Notes under the pieces: model-generated
Databases searched by the model: none
What the model was told of the DNA's origin: nothing
What the model saw: only the letters and a program-made list of their open reading frames with translations
Position numbers and translations under genes: made by a program
Assembly: GCA_035650075.1 (NCBI GenBank)
Contig: DASRII010000319.1
Location: 1-64,000, forward strand
DNA from: DASSUC01 sp035650075
GTDB taxonomy: Bacteria; Actinomycetota; Actinomycetes; Mycobacteriales; Micromonosporaceae
Reading direction: 5' to 3'
Length of the DNA: 64,000 bases
Part shown: positions 1-8,060 of the stretch, piece by piece
How the letters are laid out: every line of letters begins with the position of its first letter
Numbering within the stretch: the stretch's first letter is position 1

Positions 1-1797
1 CAGCTGTACGCCAACCTCGGTGCGCTGGGCGCGAACCCGGCCGAGGTGCTGCGCGGGTTCCTCGACGCGTTCGGGGTACCGACGCACCGGATCCCGGTCG
101 GCATGGAGGCGCAGGTCGGGATGTACCGCAGCCTCCTCGCCGGCAAACGGGTCCTGATCCTGCTGGACAACGCCCACGACGCGGATCAGGTACGCCCGCT
201 GCTGCCCGGTACCGCCGGCTGCATCGCCGTGGTGACCAGCCGCAACCAGCTCATCAGCCTGGTGGCGGCCGAGGGCGCCCAACCGTTGACGCTCGACCTG
301 CTGCCCGCCGAGGAAGCGCGGCAGCTGCTGGCCCGGCGCGTCGGTCGGCACCGGTTGACCGCCGAACCGCGCGCGGTCGACGAGATCGTCGCCGGCTGTG
401 TCGGGCTACCCCTGGCTCTGACCATCGTGGCCGCCCGCGCCGCGACCCGGCCGGGGGTCTCCCTGGCCACCCTGGCCGGGCAGATCCTGGCCAACAACGG
501 AAGCCTGGACGCGTTCGCGGAGACGGACCGGTCGAGCGACGCCCGCGCGGTGTTCTCGTGGTCGTACCAGATGCTGGGCGGCGACGCGGCGCGCATGTTC
601 CGGTTGCTCGGCGTACATCGCGGGCCGGACATCGCACCGGCGGCGGCCGCGAGCCTCGCCGGCGTGACCGTGCCGGCGGCACGCGGGCTGCTCACCGATC
701 TGGCCAACGCCCACCTGGTCTCCGAACAGGTACGTGGCCGGTACGTACTGCACGACCTGCTTCGGGCGTATGCGGCCGAGCTGGCGCGGTCGGTCGACCC
801 GGAGGACGCCCGGGAGGCGGCTCGCCGCCGGGCACTGGACCACTACCTGCACACGGCACACGCCGCGGACCGGCTGCTGGACCCGGCCCGCCGCGTAGTC
901 ACGCTGCCCCCGCCCGAACCGGGCGTGGTACCCGAGGTCGTCGGCACCGTTGACGACGCGACGGCATGGCTGGACGCGGAACACGCCGTCCTGGTGGCCG
1001 CCGTGCGGCAGGCCGCCGACGCCGGACTCGACGCCCACGTCGCACGTCTGGCCTGGGCGACGAGCACGTACCTGGACCGGCGGGGGCGCTGGGCCGAGTG
1101 GGTAGCCGTGCAGCAGTTCGCGCTGGCCGCCGCGCAGCGCAGCGGCGACGCGGCCAACGAGGCCCGTGCCCACCAGGTGCTGGGGCACGCCTACTCGAGG
1201 CTCGGCCGCTACGACGACGCGACCGTGAGCTACGACCGGGCGCTGAAGCTGTTCACGGAGCTGGGCGATCGCGCGAGCGCCGGGCATACCCATCTCCTGC
1301 TCACCGCCGGCCTCGAGCGCGCCGGGCGGATGGCCGAGGCACTCGCGCACGCGGAGCACGCCCTCGACCTCTACCGGACCATCGGCGACGCGAGGTGGCA
1401 GGGCATCTCCCTCAACACGATCGGCTGGTACCACGCCAAGCTCGGGGACTACGCACGGGCGCTCGAGTGCTGTGGCGAGGCCCTCGCGATGCTCCAGACG
1501 ATCGGCGACCGGCACGGTCAGGCGGCGACGCAGGACAGCCTCGGGTACATCCACGACCAGCTCGGTGACCACCGTCTGGCGATCGACCACTTCCGGCAGG
1601 CCGTGGTGCTCTTCCGCGAGATCGGCGGGCGGTACTTCGAAGCCGACGTCCTCGCCCGACTCGGCGACGCCCACCTCTCCTCCGGGGACCTCGAGTCCGC
1701 CCACGACGTGTGGCAACAGGCCCTGAAGACGTTCGATGAGTTCGGCCACCCGGACGCGGACAGCGTCCGCGCCAAGATCGATGCGGTCGCGCACTAG
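1..1797 (+). CDS. NB-ARC/TPR regulator (AfsR/SARP type), 5' truncated
   Basis: The reading frame is already open at the first base (QLYANLG...), so the window holds only the last 598 residues. These begin inside the NTPase. A Walker B-like stretch, VLILLDNAHDA (about residues 51-61), and the NB-ARC GLPLAL motif (about 133) are visible; the P-loop lies upstream of the window. A winged-helix-like region with DLLRAYAAE follows, and the last 230 residues are TPR repeats (repeated LGxxxxxLGxYxxAxxxxxxAL). Such proteins are STAND-type signalling ATPases of actinomycetes; the missing N-terminus usually carries a SARP or other DNA-binding domain, but that cannot be checked here. The target is unknown. 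Confidence 0.85.
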   Translation, partial: QLYANLGALGANPAEVLRGFLDAFGVPTHRIPVGMEAQVGMYRSLLAGKRVLILLDNAHDADQVRPLLPGTAGCIAVVTSRNQLISLVAAEGAQPLTLDLLPAEEARQLLARRVGRHRLTAEPRAVDEIVAGCVGLPLALTIVAARAATRPGVSLATLAGQILANNGSLDAFAETDRSSDARAVFSWSYQMLGGDAARMFRLLGVHRGPDIAPAAAASLAGVTVPAARGLLTDLANAHLVSEQVRGRYVLHDLLRAYAAELARSVDPEDAREAARRRALDHYLHTAHAADRLLDPARRVVTLPPPEPGVVPEVVGTVDDATAWLDAEHAVLVAAVRQAADAGLDAHVARLAWATSTYLDRRGRWAEWVAVQQFALAAAQRSGDAANEARAHQVLGHAYSRLGRYDDATVSYDRALKLFTELGDRASAGHTHLLLTAGLERAGRMAEALAHAEHALDLYRTIGDARWQGISLNTIGWYHAKLGDYARALECCGEALAMLQTIGDRHGQAATQDSLGYIHDQLGDHRLAIDHFRQAVVLFREIGGRYFEADVLARLGDAHLSSGDLESAHDVWQQALKTFDEFGHPDADSVRAKIDAVAH

Positions 1798-1807
1798 GAT
1801 CGCTCGG

Positions 1808-2692
1808 GTGTCGAGACGAATTCGCGTCCTTGCGGCGCTCGCCTGCGCGCTGGTTCTCCCGGGGTGCGGTCGCGACCCGAGCGCGACCCCGACCCAGGAC
1901 CGGGCCGGGATGACCGTCGCGGTGGACGAGGTGCTGGCGGCGAAGGTACCGGAGCCGATCCGGTCCGACGGCACACTCGTCGTGGGCATCGATCCGGCGT
2001 ACCCGCCCGCGGAGTTCCTGGCCGAAGACGGCCGTACCGTCATCGGGTTCGACGTCGAGCTGTTCGACGCCGTAGCGGCCAAGCTGGGGCTGAGGACGCG
2101 GTACGCCGTCGGCAAGTTCGACGACCTCGTCCTCGCCGTGAAGGCCGGGAAGTACGAGGTTGGCGTCTCCTCGTTCACGATCAACCCGGCGCGCAAGCAG
2201 AACGCGCTGATGGTCAGCTACTTCCAGGCCGGTACCCTGTGGGCCACCCGGCAGGGCAACCCGGGGGCCGTCGACCCCAACGCGGCCTGTGGCAAGAAGG
2301 TCGCGGTACAGGCGACCACCGTGCAAGAGAACGACCTGCGGCTGCGCTCGGCAGACTGCAAGGCGAAGAAGCTGCCGGAGATCACCATCTCGGTGTACGA
2401 GCAGCAGAAGCACGCCACCGCGGCCGTCCTGGACGGGCGGGACGACGCGATGCTCGCGTACTCGCCCGTCGGCGGGTACGCCGTCGCCCAGTCCCGGGGA
2501 GCCCTGCAGCTCATCGGTGAGGTGTACGACGTGTCGCTCTACGGCTACGCCGTGGCCCCGACCCAGCCCGCCCTAGCCGAAACCCTCCGCGACGCCCTCA
2601 AAGCCCTGATCGCCGACGGCACCTACACCACCCTGCTAACCAAGTGGGGCATAAACGGCGGCGCCATCAAAGACCCGAAAGTAAACCCTTGA
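1808..2692 (+). CDS. Family 3 solute-binding lipoprotein of an amino-acid ABC transporter
   Basis: 294 residues from the GTG at 1808, ten bases after the previous stop. This start gives a clean lipoprotein signal: arginines, a hydrophobic stretch, then the lipobox LPGC. A longer ATG frame from 1736 would bury the signal and overlap the upstream gene. The mature part has the family 3 pattern (TLVVGIDPAYPPAEF, then GFDVELFDAVAAKLG and the lobe-2 strand KKVAVQATT). The protein should bind a polar amino acid outside the membrane and deliver it to an importer. No permease or ATPase gene is adjacent, so it is an orphan binding protein or a sensor; the substrate cannot be told. Confidence 0.88.
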   Translation: MSRRIRVLAALACALVLPGCGRDPSATPTQDRAGMTVAVDEVLAAKVPEPIRSDGTLVVGIDPAYPPAEFLAEDGRTVIGFDVELFDAVAAKLGLRTRYAVGKFDDLVLAVKAGKYEVGVSSFTINPARKQNALMVSYFQAGTLWATRQGNPGAVDPNAACGKKVAVQATTVQENDLRLRSADCKAKKLPEITISVYEQQKHATAAVLDGRDDAMLAYSPVGGYAVAQSRGALQLIGEVYDVSLYGYAVAPTQPALAETLRDALKALIADGTYTTLLTKWGINGGAIKDPKVNP

Positions 2693-2712
2693 CCCTGCTC
2701 GCCCCTCTCCCC

Positions 2713-2773
2713 GTTGATCATGAACCTAGTTGGTGGCTCGACGGCGTGTCGAGCCACCAACTTCATGATCAAC
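2713..2773. terminator. Long two-part palindrome between convergent genes
   Basis: GTTGATCATGAA (2713-2724) pairs with 2762-2773, and inside it a 14-base arm (2729-2742) pairs perfectly with 2748-2761 around the loop GGCGT; a CCTA bulge separates the stem parts. It sits just after the stop of the binding-protein gene and contains the stop codon of the facing methyltransferase gene, as expected of a bidirectional terminator. It lacks a U-tract, common in high-GC actinobacteria. Related palindromes occur at 8091, 11432 and 51033. Confidence 0.75.
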
Positions 2774-3578
2774 CGGTGGGTTTGACGCCAACTCCGACGA
2801 AGCCGGGCATCAGCTTCGGCGCTGGCTCGGCGCCTGGTTCGGGGCGCCACTCGGCGAACGGGACCAAGCCGGGCTCGACCAGCTCGAAGCCCTCGAAGAA
2901 CACCGCGATCTCGTCGCGGTTGCGCAGGCCGACCGGGCTGGTGGTGCGCTCGTACGTGGCCAGCACCTCGCGACCTTCCGGCGTGATCTCGTCCGGCCAC
3001 GAGGTCTGCGAGATGACGAGGTAGCTGCCGGGGACGAGCTCGTCGCGGTATCGCGAGATCACGGCCGCCGGCTGGTCCGAGTCCGGGATGAAGTGCAGGA
3101 CGGCGACCAGCAGTACGGCGACCGGCTGGGAGAAGTCGAGCAGTTCGCGGACGCGGGAGTCGCCGAGCACCGTGTCCGGCTCGCGCAGGTCCGCCCGAAG
3201 TACCGTGGCGAACTCGTTCTCGGCGAGGATCGCCCGGCTGTGCGCGACCGCTACCGGATCCATATCGACGTAGACCACCCGGGCATCCGGTGCCGCCCGC
3301 TGCGCGATCTCGTGCACGTTGCCGACCGTCGGGATGCCCGACCCGAGGTCGAGGAACTGGCGGATCCCGGCGCCGACCAGGTACTGCACCGCCCGACGCA
3401 TGAAGTGTCGGTTGGCCAGGGCGGTCGGGCCGATCTCCGGCGCCACGGCCAGCAGCTGCTCGGCGATCTCCCGGTCGGCCCGGACGTGATGCGATCCCCC
3501 GAGCATGTAGTCGTAGATCCGGGCCGGACTCGGATGGTCCAGCGCGATGTCCGGCGGCGCCCAGGTCGGTCTGTCCAC
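2769..3578 (-). CDS. SAM-dependent methyltransferase, DUF574 (Methyltransf_19) family
   Basis: 269 residues from the GTG at 3578. The family hallmark SPARIYDYMLGG stands about 18 residues from this start, and the SAM-binding core (FLDLGSGIPT, then VVYVDMDPVAVAHSR) follows. An upstream start at 3692 would add 38 residues not typical of the family and overlap the divergent polA gene. A TATATT element ends seven bases before the chosen GTG, so the mRNA may be leaderless. DUF574 proteins are abundant in actinomycetes; the substrate is unknown for most. The stop codon lies inside the palindrome at 2713-2773. Confidence 0.85.
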   Translation of the reverse strand: MDRPTWAPPDIALDHPSPARIYDYMLGGSHHVRADREIAEQLLAVAPEIGPTALANRHFMRRAVQYLVGAGIRQFLDLGSGIPTVGNVHEIAQRAAPDARVVYVDMDPVAVAHSRAILAENEFATVLRADLREPDTVLGDSRVRELLDFSQPVAVLLVAVLHFIPDSDQPAAVISRYRDELVPGSYLVISQTSWPDEITPEGREVLATYERTTSPVGLRNRDEIAVFFEGFELVEPGLVPFAEWRPEPGAEPAPKLMPGFVGVGVKPTG

Positions 3579-3591
3579 ACGCAGGAATATA
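3579..3591 (-). promoter_or_regulatory. Possible -10 element of a leaderless transcript
   Basis: On the minus strand TATATT occupies 3591-3586 and is followed by seven bases and the GTG start at 3578. There is no Shine-Dalgarno sequence. This spacing is what a transcript beginning at the start codon would show. No convincing -35 box was seen. Confidence 0.4.
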
Positions 3592-3653
3592 GGCGCCCTG
3601 TCGCTCTCCGTGGCTCCCCGGTGTTGTCGGAGGTGAGGGCTAGGCTCGCCTAC

Positions 3654-6332
3654 GTGGTAGATGCGCCCCGGTTGCTCCTGGTCGACGGACATTCGCTCGC
3701 CTACCGGGCGTTCTTCGCGCTCCCGGTGGAGAATTTCTCGACCACCACCGGCCAGCCGACGAACGCGGTGTACGGCTTCACCTCCATGCTGATCAACGTG
3801 CTACGCGACGAGCAGCCGACTCACGTCGCGGTCGCGTTCGACGTGTCCCGGCGCTCGTTCCGGAACGAGCGCTACGCGGAGTACAAGGCGGGAAGATCCG
3901 ACACGCCGAGCGCCTTTCACGGCCAGGTGAGCCTGGTGCAGGAGGTGCTGGGTGCGCTGCAGATCCCGGTGGTGCAGCAGGAGGGCTTCGAAGCCGACGA
4001 CGTCATCGCCACCCTCGCCTGCCAGGCGCGCGACGCCGGCATGCAGGTGCTCGTCTCCACCGGCGACCGCGACGCCTTCCAGCTGGTCGACGACAAGATC
4101 ACCGTGCTGTACGCGATACGTGGCGTGTCCGAGCTCGCCCGGATGGACCCGGCCGCAGTGGAGGCGAAGTACGGCGTGGGTCCCGAGCGGTACCGGGACC
4201 TGTCCGCGCTGGTGGGCGAGACCAGTGACAACCTGCCCGGGGTGCCCGGCGTGGGGCCGAAGACGGCGGCTAAGTGGATCACGACGTACGGGTCACTCGA
4301 CGGCGTCGTGGCGCACGTCGACGAGATCAAGGGCAAGGCCGGTGACAGCCTGCGCGCCCACCTCGCGGACGTGCTGCGCAACTACGAGATCAACCGGCTC
4401 ATCGACGACATGACGCTGCCCGTCGGCCCCGCCGACCTGGTCTGGCACGGCTGGGACCGGGAAGCGGTCCACCGGGTCTTCGACACGCTGCAGTTCCGGG
4501 TGCTGCGCGACCGGCTGTACGAGTACCTCCAGGCGGTCGAGCCGGAGGCGGAGTCCGGGTTCGACCTCGCCGGGGAGATGCTGCCACCCGGCGCCGTGGC
4601 CGGCTGGCTCACCCAGCACGCGCCGCCCGGCCAGCCGGTCGGGGTGGCGGCGTCCGGGACGTTCGGCCGCGGCACCGGGTCGCTGACCGGAGTCGCCGTC
4701 GCGACCGGGACCGGACCGGCCGCCTGGTTCGATCCCGCGAAGCTCGACCCGAAGGACGACGACGCGGTCGCCCGCTGGCTCAGCGACGCCGATCGACCCA
4801 AGGTGCTCCACGATGCGAAGCCGGTCCGGCTGGCCTTTGCCGAGCACGGCTGGACGCTGGCCGGGGTCAGCTGCGACACGGCCCTCGGGGCGTATCTCGC
4901 CCGGCCGGACCAGCGCTCGTACGATCTCGTGGACCTGGCGCTGCGCTACCTGCACCGGGAGCTGCGGGTAGACGCGCCGGAGAACGGGCAACTGACCCTC
5001 GAGGGGTTGGGCGACGAGGAGATCGAGCGCAACCTGATGCTGCGGGCGAGGGCGACGCTCGACCTCGCCGACGCGCTCGACGCGGAACTGTCCCGGGAAG
5101 GCGGGGGAGCCCAGCTCCTCCGCGACGTGGAGCTGCCACTGGTCGAGGCGCTCGCGACGATGGAACGGGCGGGCATCGCGGCCGACACGCACTACCTGTC
5201 CGAGCTCGAGGCGCACTTCGCGGCCGAGGTGAAGGCGGCCGCCCAGGCGGCGTACGCCGTGATCGGGCGCGAGTTCAACCTCGGCTCGCCGAAGCAGCTG
5301 CAGGAGATCCTGTTCACCGAGCTGGCCCTGCCCAAGACGCGGCGCATCAAGACGGGGTACACGACCGACGCCGACGCGCTGCAGTGGCTGTACGGGCAGA
5401 CCGAGCACCCGCTGCTCGAGCACCTGCTGCGGCACCGGGACGTGGCCCGGCTGAAGTCCACTGTGGATGGTCTGCTCAAGTCGGTGAGTCCCGACGGGCG
5501 GATCCACACCACGTTCAACCAGACGGTGGCCGCGACCGGTCGGCTGTCCTCCACCGATCCCAATCTGCAGAACATCCCGATCCGCACCGAGGAGGGCCGG
5601 CGGATTCGCCGCGCGTTCATCGTGGGCGAGGGGTTCGACTGCCTGATGACGGCCGACTACAGCCAGATCGAGATGCGCATCATGGCGCACCTGTCGAAGG
5701 ACGAGGCGCTCCTCGAGGCGTTCCGGTCCGGCTTCGACTTCCACGCCGCCACGGCGTCGTCGGTCTTCGGTGTGCCGGCCACCGAGGTCAACCACGAGCA
5801 GCGGCGGCGGATCAAGGCGATGAACTACGGCCTGGCGTACGGGCTGTCGGACTACGGGCTCGCGTCCCAGCTCGGCATCTCCACGGAGGAGGCGCGGGTG
5901 CTGATGGCGGAGTACTTCGAGCGGTTCGGCGGGGTGAAGGCGTACCTGGATCGGGTGGTCGACCAGGCGCGGATGGACGGGTACACCGAGACGGTGCTGG
6001 GCCGGCGGCGGTTCCTGCCGGATCTCGTCTCGGACAACCGGCAGCGCCGGCAGATGGCCGAGCGGATGGCCCTCAACGCGCCGATCCAGGGCTCGGCCGC
6101 CGATGTCATCAAGGTGGCGATGCTGCGCATCGACGAGGCACTGCGGTCAGCCGGACTCACGTCGCGGATGCTGCTTCAGGTGCACGACGAGCTGGTGTTC
6201 GAGGTCGGCCCCGGCGAGCGCGAGGAGATGGAAGCCCTGGTCCGGCGCGAGATGGGCGGGGCGTATCCGCTGTCGGTACCGCTGGAGGTCTCGATCGGCG
6301 TCGGCCGGGACTGGGCCGACGCCGACCACTGA
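3654..6332 (+). CDS. polA: DNA polymerase I
   Basis: 892 residues. Repair and Okazaki-fragment polymerase. The N-terminal 5'-3' exonuclease domain begins LLLVDGHSLAYRAFF and has the metal-binding EGFEADDVIATL and the helix-hairpin-helix region GVPGVGPKTAAKW. The middle 3'-5' exonuclease-like domain lacks the DxE motif (VGVAASGTFG...), so proofreading is probably lost, as in many Gram-positive PolA enzymes. The polymerase domain has motif A DYSQIEMRIMAHLS (catalytic D668), motif B RRRIKAMNYGLAYG and motif C QVHDELVFEV (D845). The GTG at 3654 is chosen because it places MVDAPRLLLVDGHS at the N-terminus; the in-frame GTG at 3633 is the alternative. Confidence 0.97.
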   Translation: MVDAPRLLLVDGHSLAYRAFFALPVENFSTTTGQPTNAVYGFTSMLINVLRDEQPTHVAVAFDVSRRSFRNERYAEYKAGRSDTPSAFHGQVSLVQEVLGALQIPVVQQEGFEADDVIATLACQARDAGMQVLVSTGDRDAFQLVDDKITVLYAIRGVSELARMDPAAVEAKYGVGPERYRDLSALVGETSDNLPGVPGVGPKTAAKWITTYGSLDGVVAHVDEIKGKAGDSLRAHLADVLRNYEINRLIDDMTLPVGPADLVWHGWDREAVHRVFDTLQFRVLRDRLYEYLQAVEPEAESGFDLAGEMLPPGAVAGWLTQHAPPGQPVGVAASGTFGRGTGSLTGVAVATGTGPAAWFDPAKLDPKDDDAVARWLSDADRPKVLHDAKPVRLAFAEHGWTLAGVSCDTALGAYLARPDQRSYDLVDLALRYLHRELRVDAPENGQLTLEGLGDEEIERNLMLRARATLDLADALDAELSREGGGAQLLRDVELPLVEALATMERAGIAADTHYLSELEAHFAAEVKAAAQAAYAVIGREFNLGSPKQLQEILFTELALPKTRRIKTGYTTDADALQWLYGQTEHPLLEHLLRHRDVARLKSTVDGLLKSVSPDGRIHTTFNQTVAATGRLSSTDPNLQNIPIRTEEGRRIRRAFIVGEGFDCLMTADYSQIEMRIMAHLSKDEALLEAFRSGFDFHAATASSVFGVPATEVNHEQRRRIKAMNYGLAYGLSDYGLASQLGISTEEARVLMAEYFERFGGVKAYLDRVVDQARMDGYTETVLGRRRFLPDLVSDNRQRRQMAERMALNAPIQGSAADVIKVAMLRIDEALRSAGLTSRMLLQVHDELVFEVGPGEREEMEALVRREMGGAYPLSVPLEVSIGVGRDWADADH

Positions 6333-6337
6333 CCCCG

Positions 6338-6459
6338 GCGCTCAGTGCCTGCCTCGCTCCGCTGCGCGCCTCATGCGGCGCCTTCCCTCGTCGCTACGCT
6401 CCTCAGTCCAGACGCCGCGGCGCTGCGCTGCGCTCAGTGCCTGCCTCGCTCCGCTGCGC
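6338..6459. repeat. GC-rich intergenic repeat with two identical 30-base ends
   Basis: The 30 bases 6338-6367 recur exactly at 6430-6459 (core CTCAGTGCCTGCCTCGCTCC). Between them lies GCGCCTTCCCTCG...CCTCAGTCCAG, which reappears in changed form at 35040-35110. The element fills the space between polA and the stop of arsM. It has no open reading frame of its own that looks real, and resembles the CGCTCCGCTGCGC repeats dispersed in actinomycete chromosomes. Confidence 0.7.
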
Positions 6460-7167
6460 TCAGGGGCGGACAGCCCGCACGATCGCCGAGTGCATACCGT
6501 CGGCGACGGCGTGCGTGAAGGTCAGCTCGACCTCGGTGAAGCCGGCGTCCCGCAGCCCCTGCTCGTACTCCGATCGCGACAGCGCTCCGGCCACGCAGCC
6601 CACCCAGTCACCGCGCTCGGCCCGCTCGGTGGGGGAGAGGCGGTCCTCGGCCACGACATCCGACACACCGATCCGGCCGCCCGGGCGCAGCACCCGGTAC
6701 ATCTGCCGGAACACCGCCGGCTTGTCGGTGGACAGATTGATCACGCAGTTCGAGATGATGACGTCGACACTGCCGTCGGGCAGCGGGATGTCCTCGATCT
6801 CCCCTCGTAGAAACTCCACATTGGACGCTCCGGCCTCGGCGGCGTTGCGGCGGGCTAGGTCGAGCATCTCGTCTGTCATGTCCAGGCCGTACGCCTTGCC
6901 GGTCGGGCCGACCCGGCGCGCCGAGAGCAGCACGTCGATCCCGCCACCGGAGCCGAGGTCCAGTACGGTCTCGCCCTCGCGCAAGTCCGCGACGAACATC
7001 GGGTTGCCGCAGCCGAGGCTCGCCTCGACCGCCGCGAGAGGCAGCTCGGCGCGCTCCGCCTCCGAGTAGAGTCCCGACCCGAACTCGCCGCAGTCACTGC
7101 CGCAGCAGCCCGACGCCGACGTGGCGGCCGCAGCGTACTTCGCTCGTACTTCTTCGCGCACATCCAT
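6460..7167 (-). CDS. arsM: Arsenite S-adenosylmethionine methyltransferase
   Basis: 235 residues. Methylates arsenite with SAM, giving methyl- and dimethylarsenicals. Seen: an N-terminal cysteine cluster (SGCCGSDCG), the Rossmann SAM site VLDLGSGGGIDVLLSARRVG, the conserved NCVINLS cysteine and the later cysteine in WVGCVAGAL that together bind As(III). The ATG at 7167 is 46 bases from the start of the divergent arsR, so both are probably read from one ArsR-controlled intergenic region. The stop codon abuts the GC-rich repeat at 6338-6459. Confidence 0.93.
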   Translation of the reverse strand: MDVREEVRAKYAAAATSASGCCGSDCGEFGSGLYSEAERAELPLAAVEASLGCGNPMFVADLREGETVLDLGSGGGIDVLLSARRVGPTGKAYGLDMTDEMLDLARRNAAEAGASNVEFLRGEIEDIPLPDGSVDVIISNCVINLSTDKPAVFRQMYRVLRPGGRIGVSDVVAEDRLSPTERAERGDWVGCVAGALSRSEYEQGLRDAGFTEVELTFTHAVADGMHSAIVRAVRP

Positions 7168-7187
7168 GCTGTGAGCATTGCGCGCTG

Positions 7188-7205
7188 TTTAGACATCTGT
7201 CAAGC
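7188..7205. promoter_or_regulatory. Candidate ArsR operator in the arsM-arsR intergenic region
   Basis: An imperfect inverted repeat, GACA-TC-TGTC (7192-7201) with partly matching T/A flanks, lies midway between the arsM start (7167) and the arsR start (7213). ArsR/SmtB dimers bind short AT-flanked inverted repeats of this kind over the promoter. The assignment rests on position and symmetry only. Confidence 0.5.
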
Positions 7206-7212
7206 TAGACCA

Positions 7213-7563
7213 ATGTCGAAACAGTTGCCTTCCGGCTGCTGTACGCCGCTCGGTCGGGAGCCGCTCGACGCGGACCAGGCGGTCACGGTGGCGCCGATGT
7301 TCAAGGCGCTCGGTGACCCGGTACGGCTGCGGCTGTTGTCGATGATCGCGGCGTGCGCGGACGGCGAGATCTGCGTGTGCGACCTGACCACCCCGTTCGA
7401 GCTGACCGGTCCGACGATCTCCCACCACCTACGGGTGCTGCGCGAGGCCGGACTGATCGATTGCGAGCGCCGGGGCACCTGGGTCTACTACTGGGTGGTG
7501 CCCGGCGTGCTGGCCCAGCTCGCCGGCCTGCTGACTGTCGAACCCACGGGGGCACAGGTATGA
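7213..7563 (+). CDS. arsR: ArsR/SmtB-family arsenic-responsive repressor
   Basis: 116 residues. A winged-helix dimer that should release DNA when As(III) binds. The metal-site helix reads GEICVCDLTTPF, matching the ELCVCDL-type arsenite motif, followed by the recognition helix GPTISHHLRVLREAGL and the wing RRGTWVYYWV. An N-terminal CC pair (SGCC) could add a thiol ligand, as in some atypical ArsR proteins. The ATG at 7213 is preferred over a GTG at 7171, because the longer form would run through the putative operator. The stop overlaps the next start (ATGA). Confidence 0.93.
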   Translation: MSKQLPSGCCTPLGREPLDADQAVTVAPMFKALGDPVRLRLLSMIAACADGEICVCDLTTPFELTGPTISHHLRVLREAGLIDCERRGTWVYYWVVPGVLAQLAGLLTVEPTGAQV

Positions 7564-8057
7564 CGACGTCGATCCGCCCGATGACCGAAGCGGACGCGGC
7601 CGCCGTACTCGCGATCTACCAGTCCGGTATCGAGACCGGCAACGCCACGTTCGAGACCGCCGCACCAGAGTGGGCCGCGTTCGATCGGTCCCGGCTGGCC
7701 GACCACCGGCTGGTGGCCACCGATCCGGTTACCGAACAGGTCATCGGTTGGGCCGCGCTGTCCGCGGTCTCCGACCGCTGCGTCTACGCCGGGGTGGCGG
7801 AGGACTCGGTGTACGTCCACGATGTCGCGCGCGGCCGGGGAGTCGGCCTCGCGTTGATGCGGGAGCTCGTCGAGTCGTCCGAGCGCGGCGGCATCTGGAC
7901 CCTGCAGACCGGGATCTTCCCGGAGAACGTGGCGAGCGTGGCGCTCCACGAGAAGGTCGGGTTCCGGATAGTCGGTCGCCGCGAGCGGCTCGGACAGCAC
8001 CACGGCGTATGGCGTGACGTGCTGTTCCTCGAGCGACGCAGCCCGATCGTCGGCTGA
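7560..8057 (+). CDS. GNAT N-acetyltransferase, ArsN/phosphinothricin acetyltransferase type
   Basis: 165 residues, translationally coupled to arsR through ATGA. The N-terminus IRPMTEADAAAVLAIYQSGIETGNATFE is that of the Pat/ArsN group, and the acetyl-CoA site is VHDVARGRGVGLALM. Known members acetylate the amino group of phosphinothricin or, in ars operons (ArsN1), of the arsenic antibiotic arsinothricin. Placement with arsM and arsR favours the arsenical role; acetylation of another amino acid such as methionine sulfone is possible. The gene ends three bases before the stop of the convergent slipin gene. Confidence 0.85.
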   Translation: MTTSIRPMTEADAAAVLAIYQSGIETGNATFETAAPEWAAFDRSRLADHRLVATDPVTEQVIGWAALSAVSDRCVYAGVAEDSVYVHDVARGRGVGLALMRELVESSERGGIWTLQTGIFPENVASVALHEKVGFRIVGRRERLGQHHGVWRDVLFLERRSPIVG

Positions 8058-8060
8058 CCG

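Noticed and set aside
3093..3653. Long N-terminal extension of polA
   Set aside because: The extra 187 residues read antisense to the DUF574 methyltransferase; PolA homologues begin at the chosen start.
4293..5795. 500-codon open frame antisense to polA
   Set aside because: High-GC shadow of the polymerase gene; no protein family resemblance and no start context.
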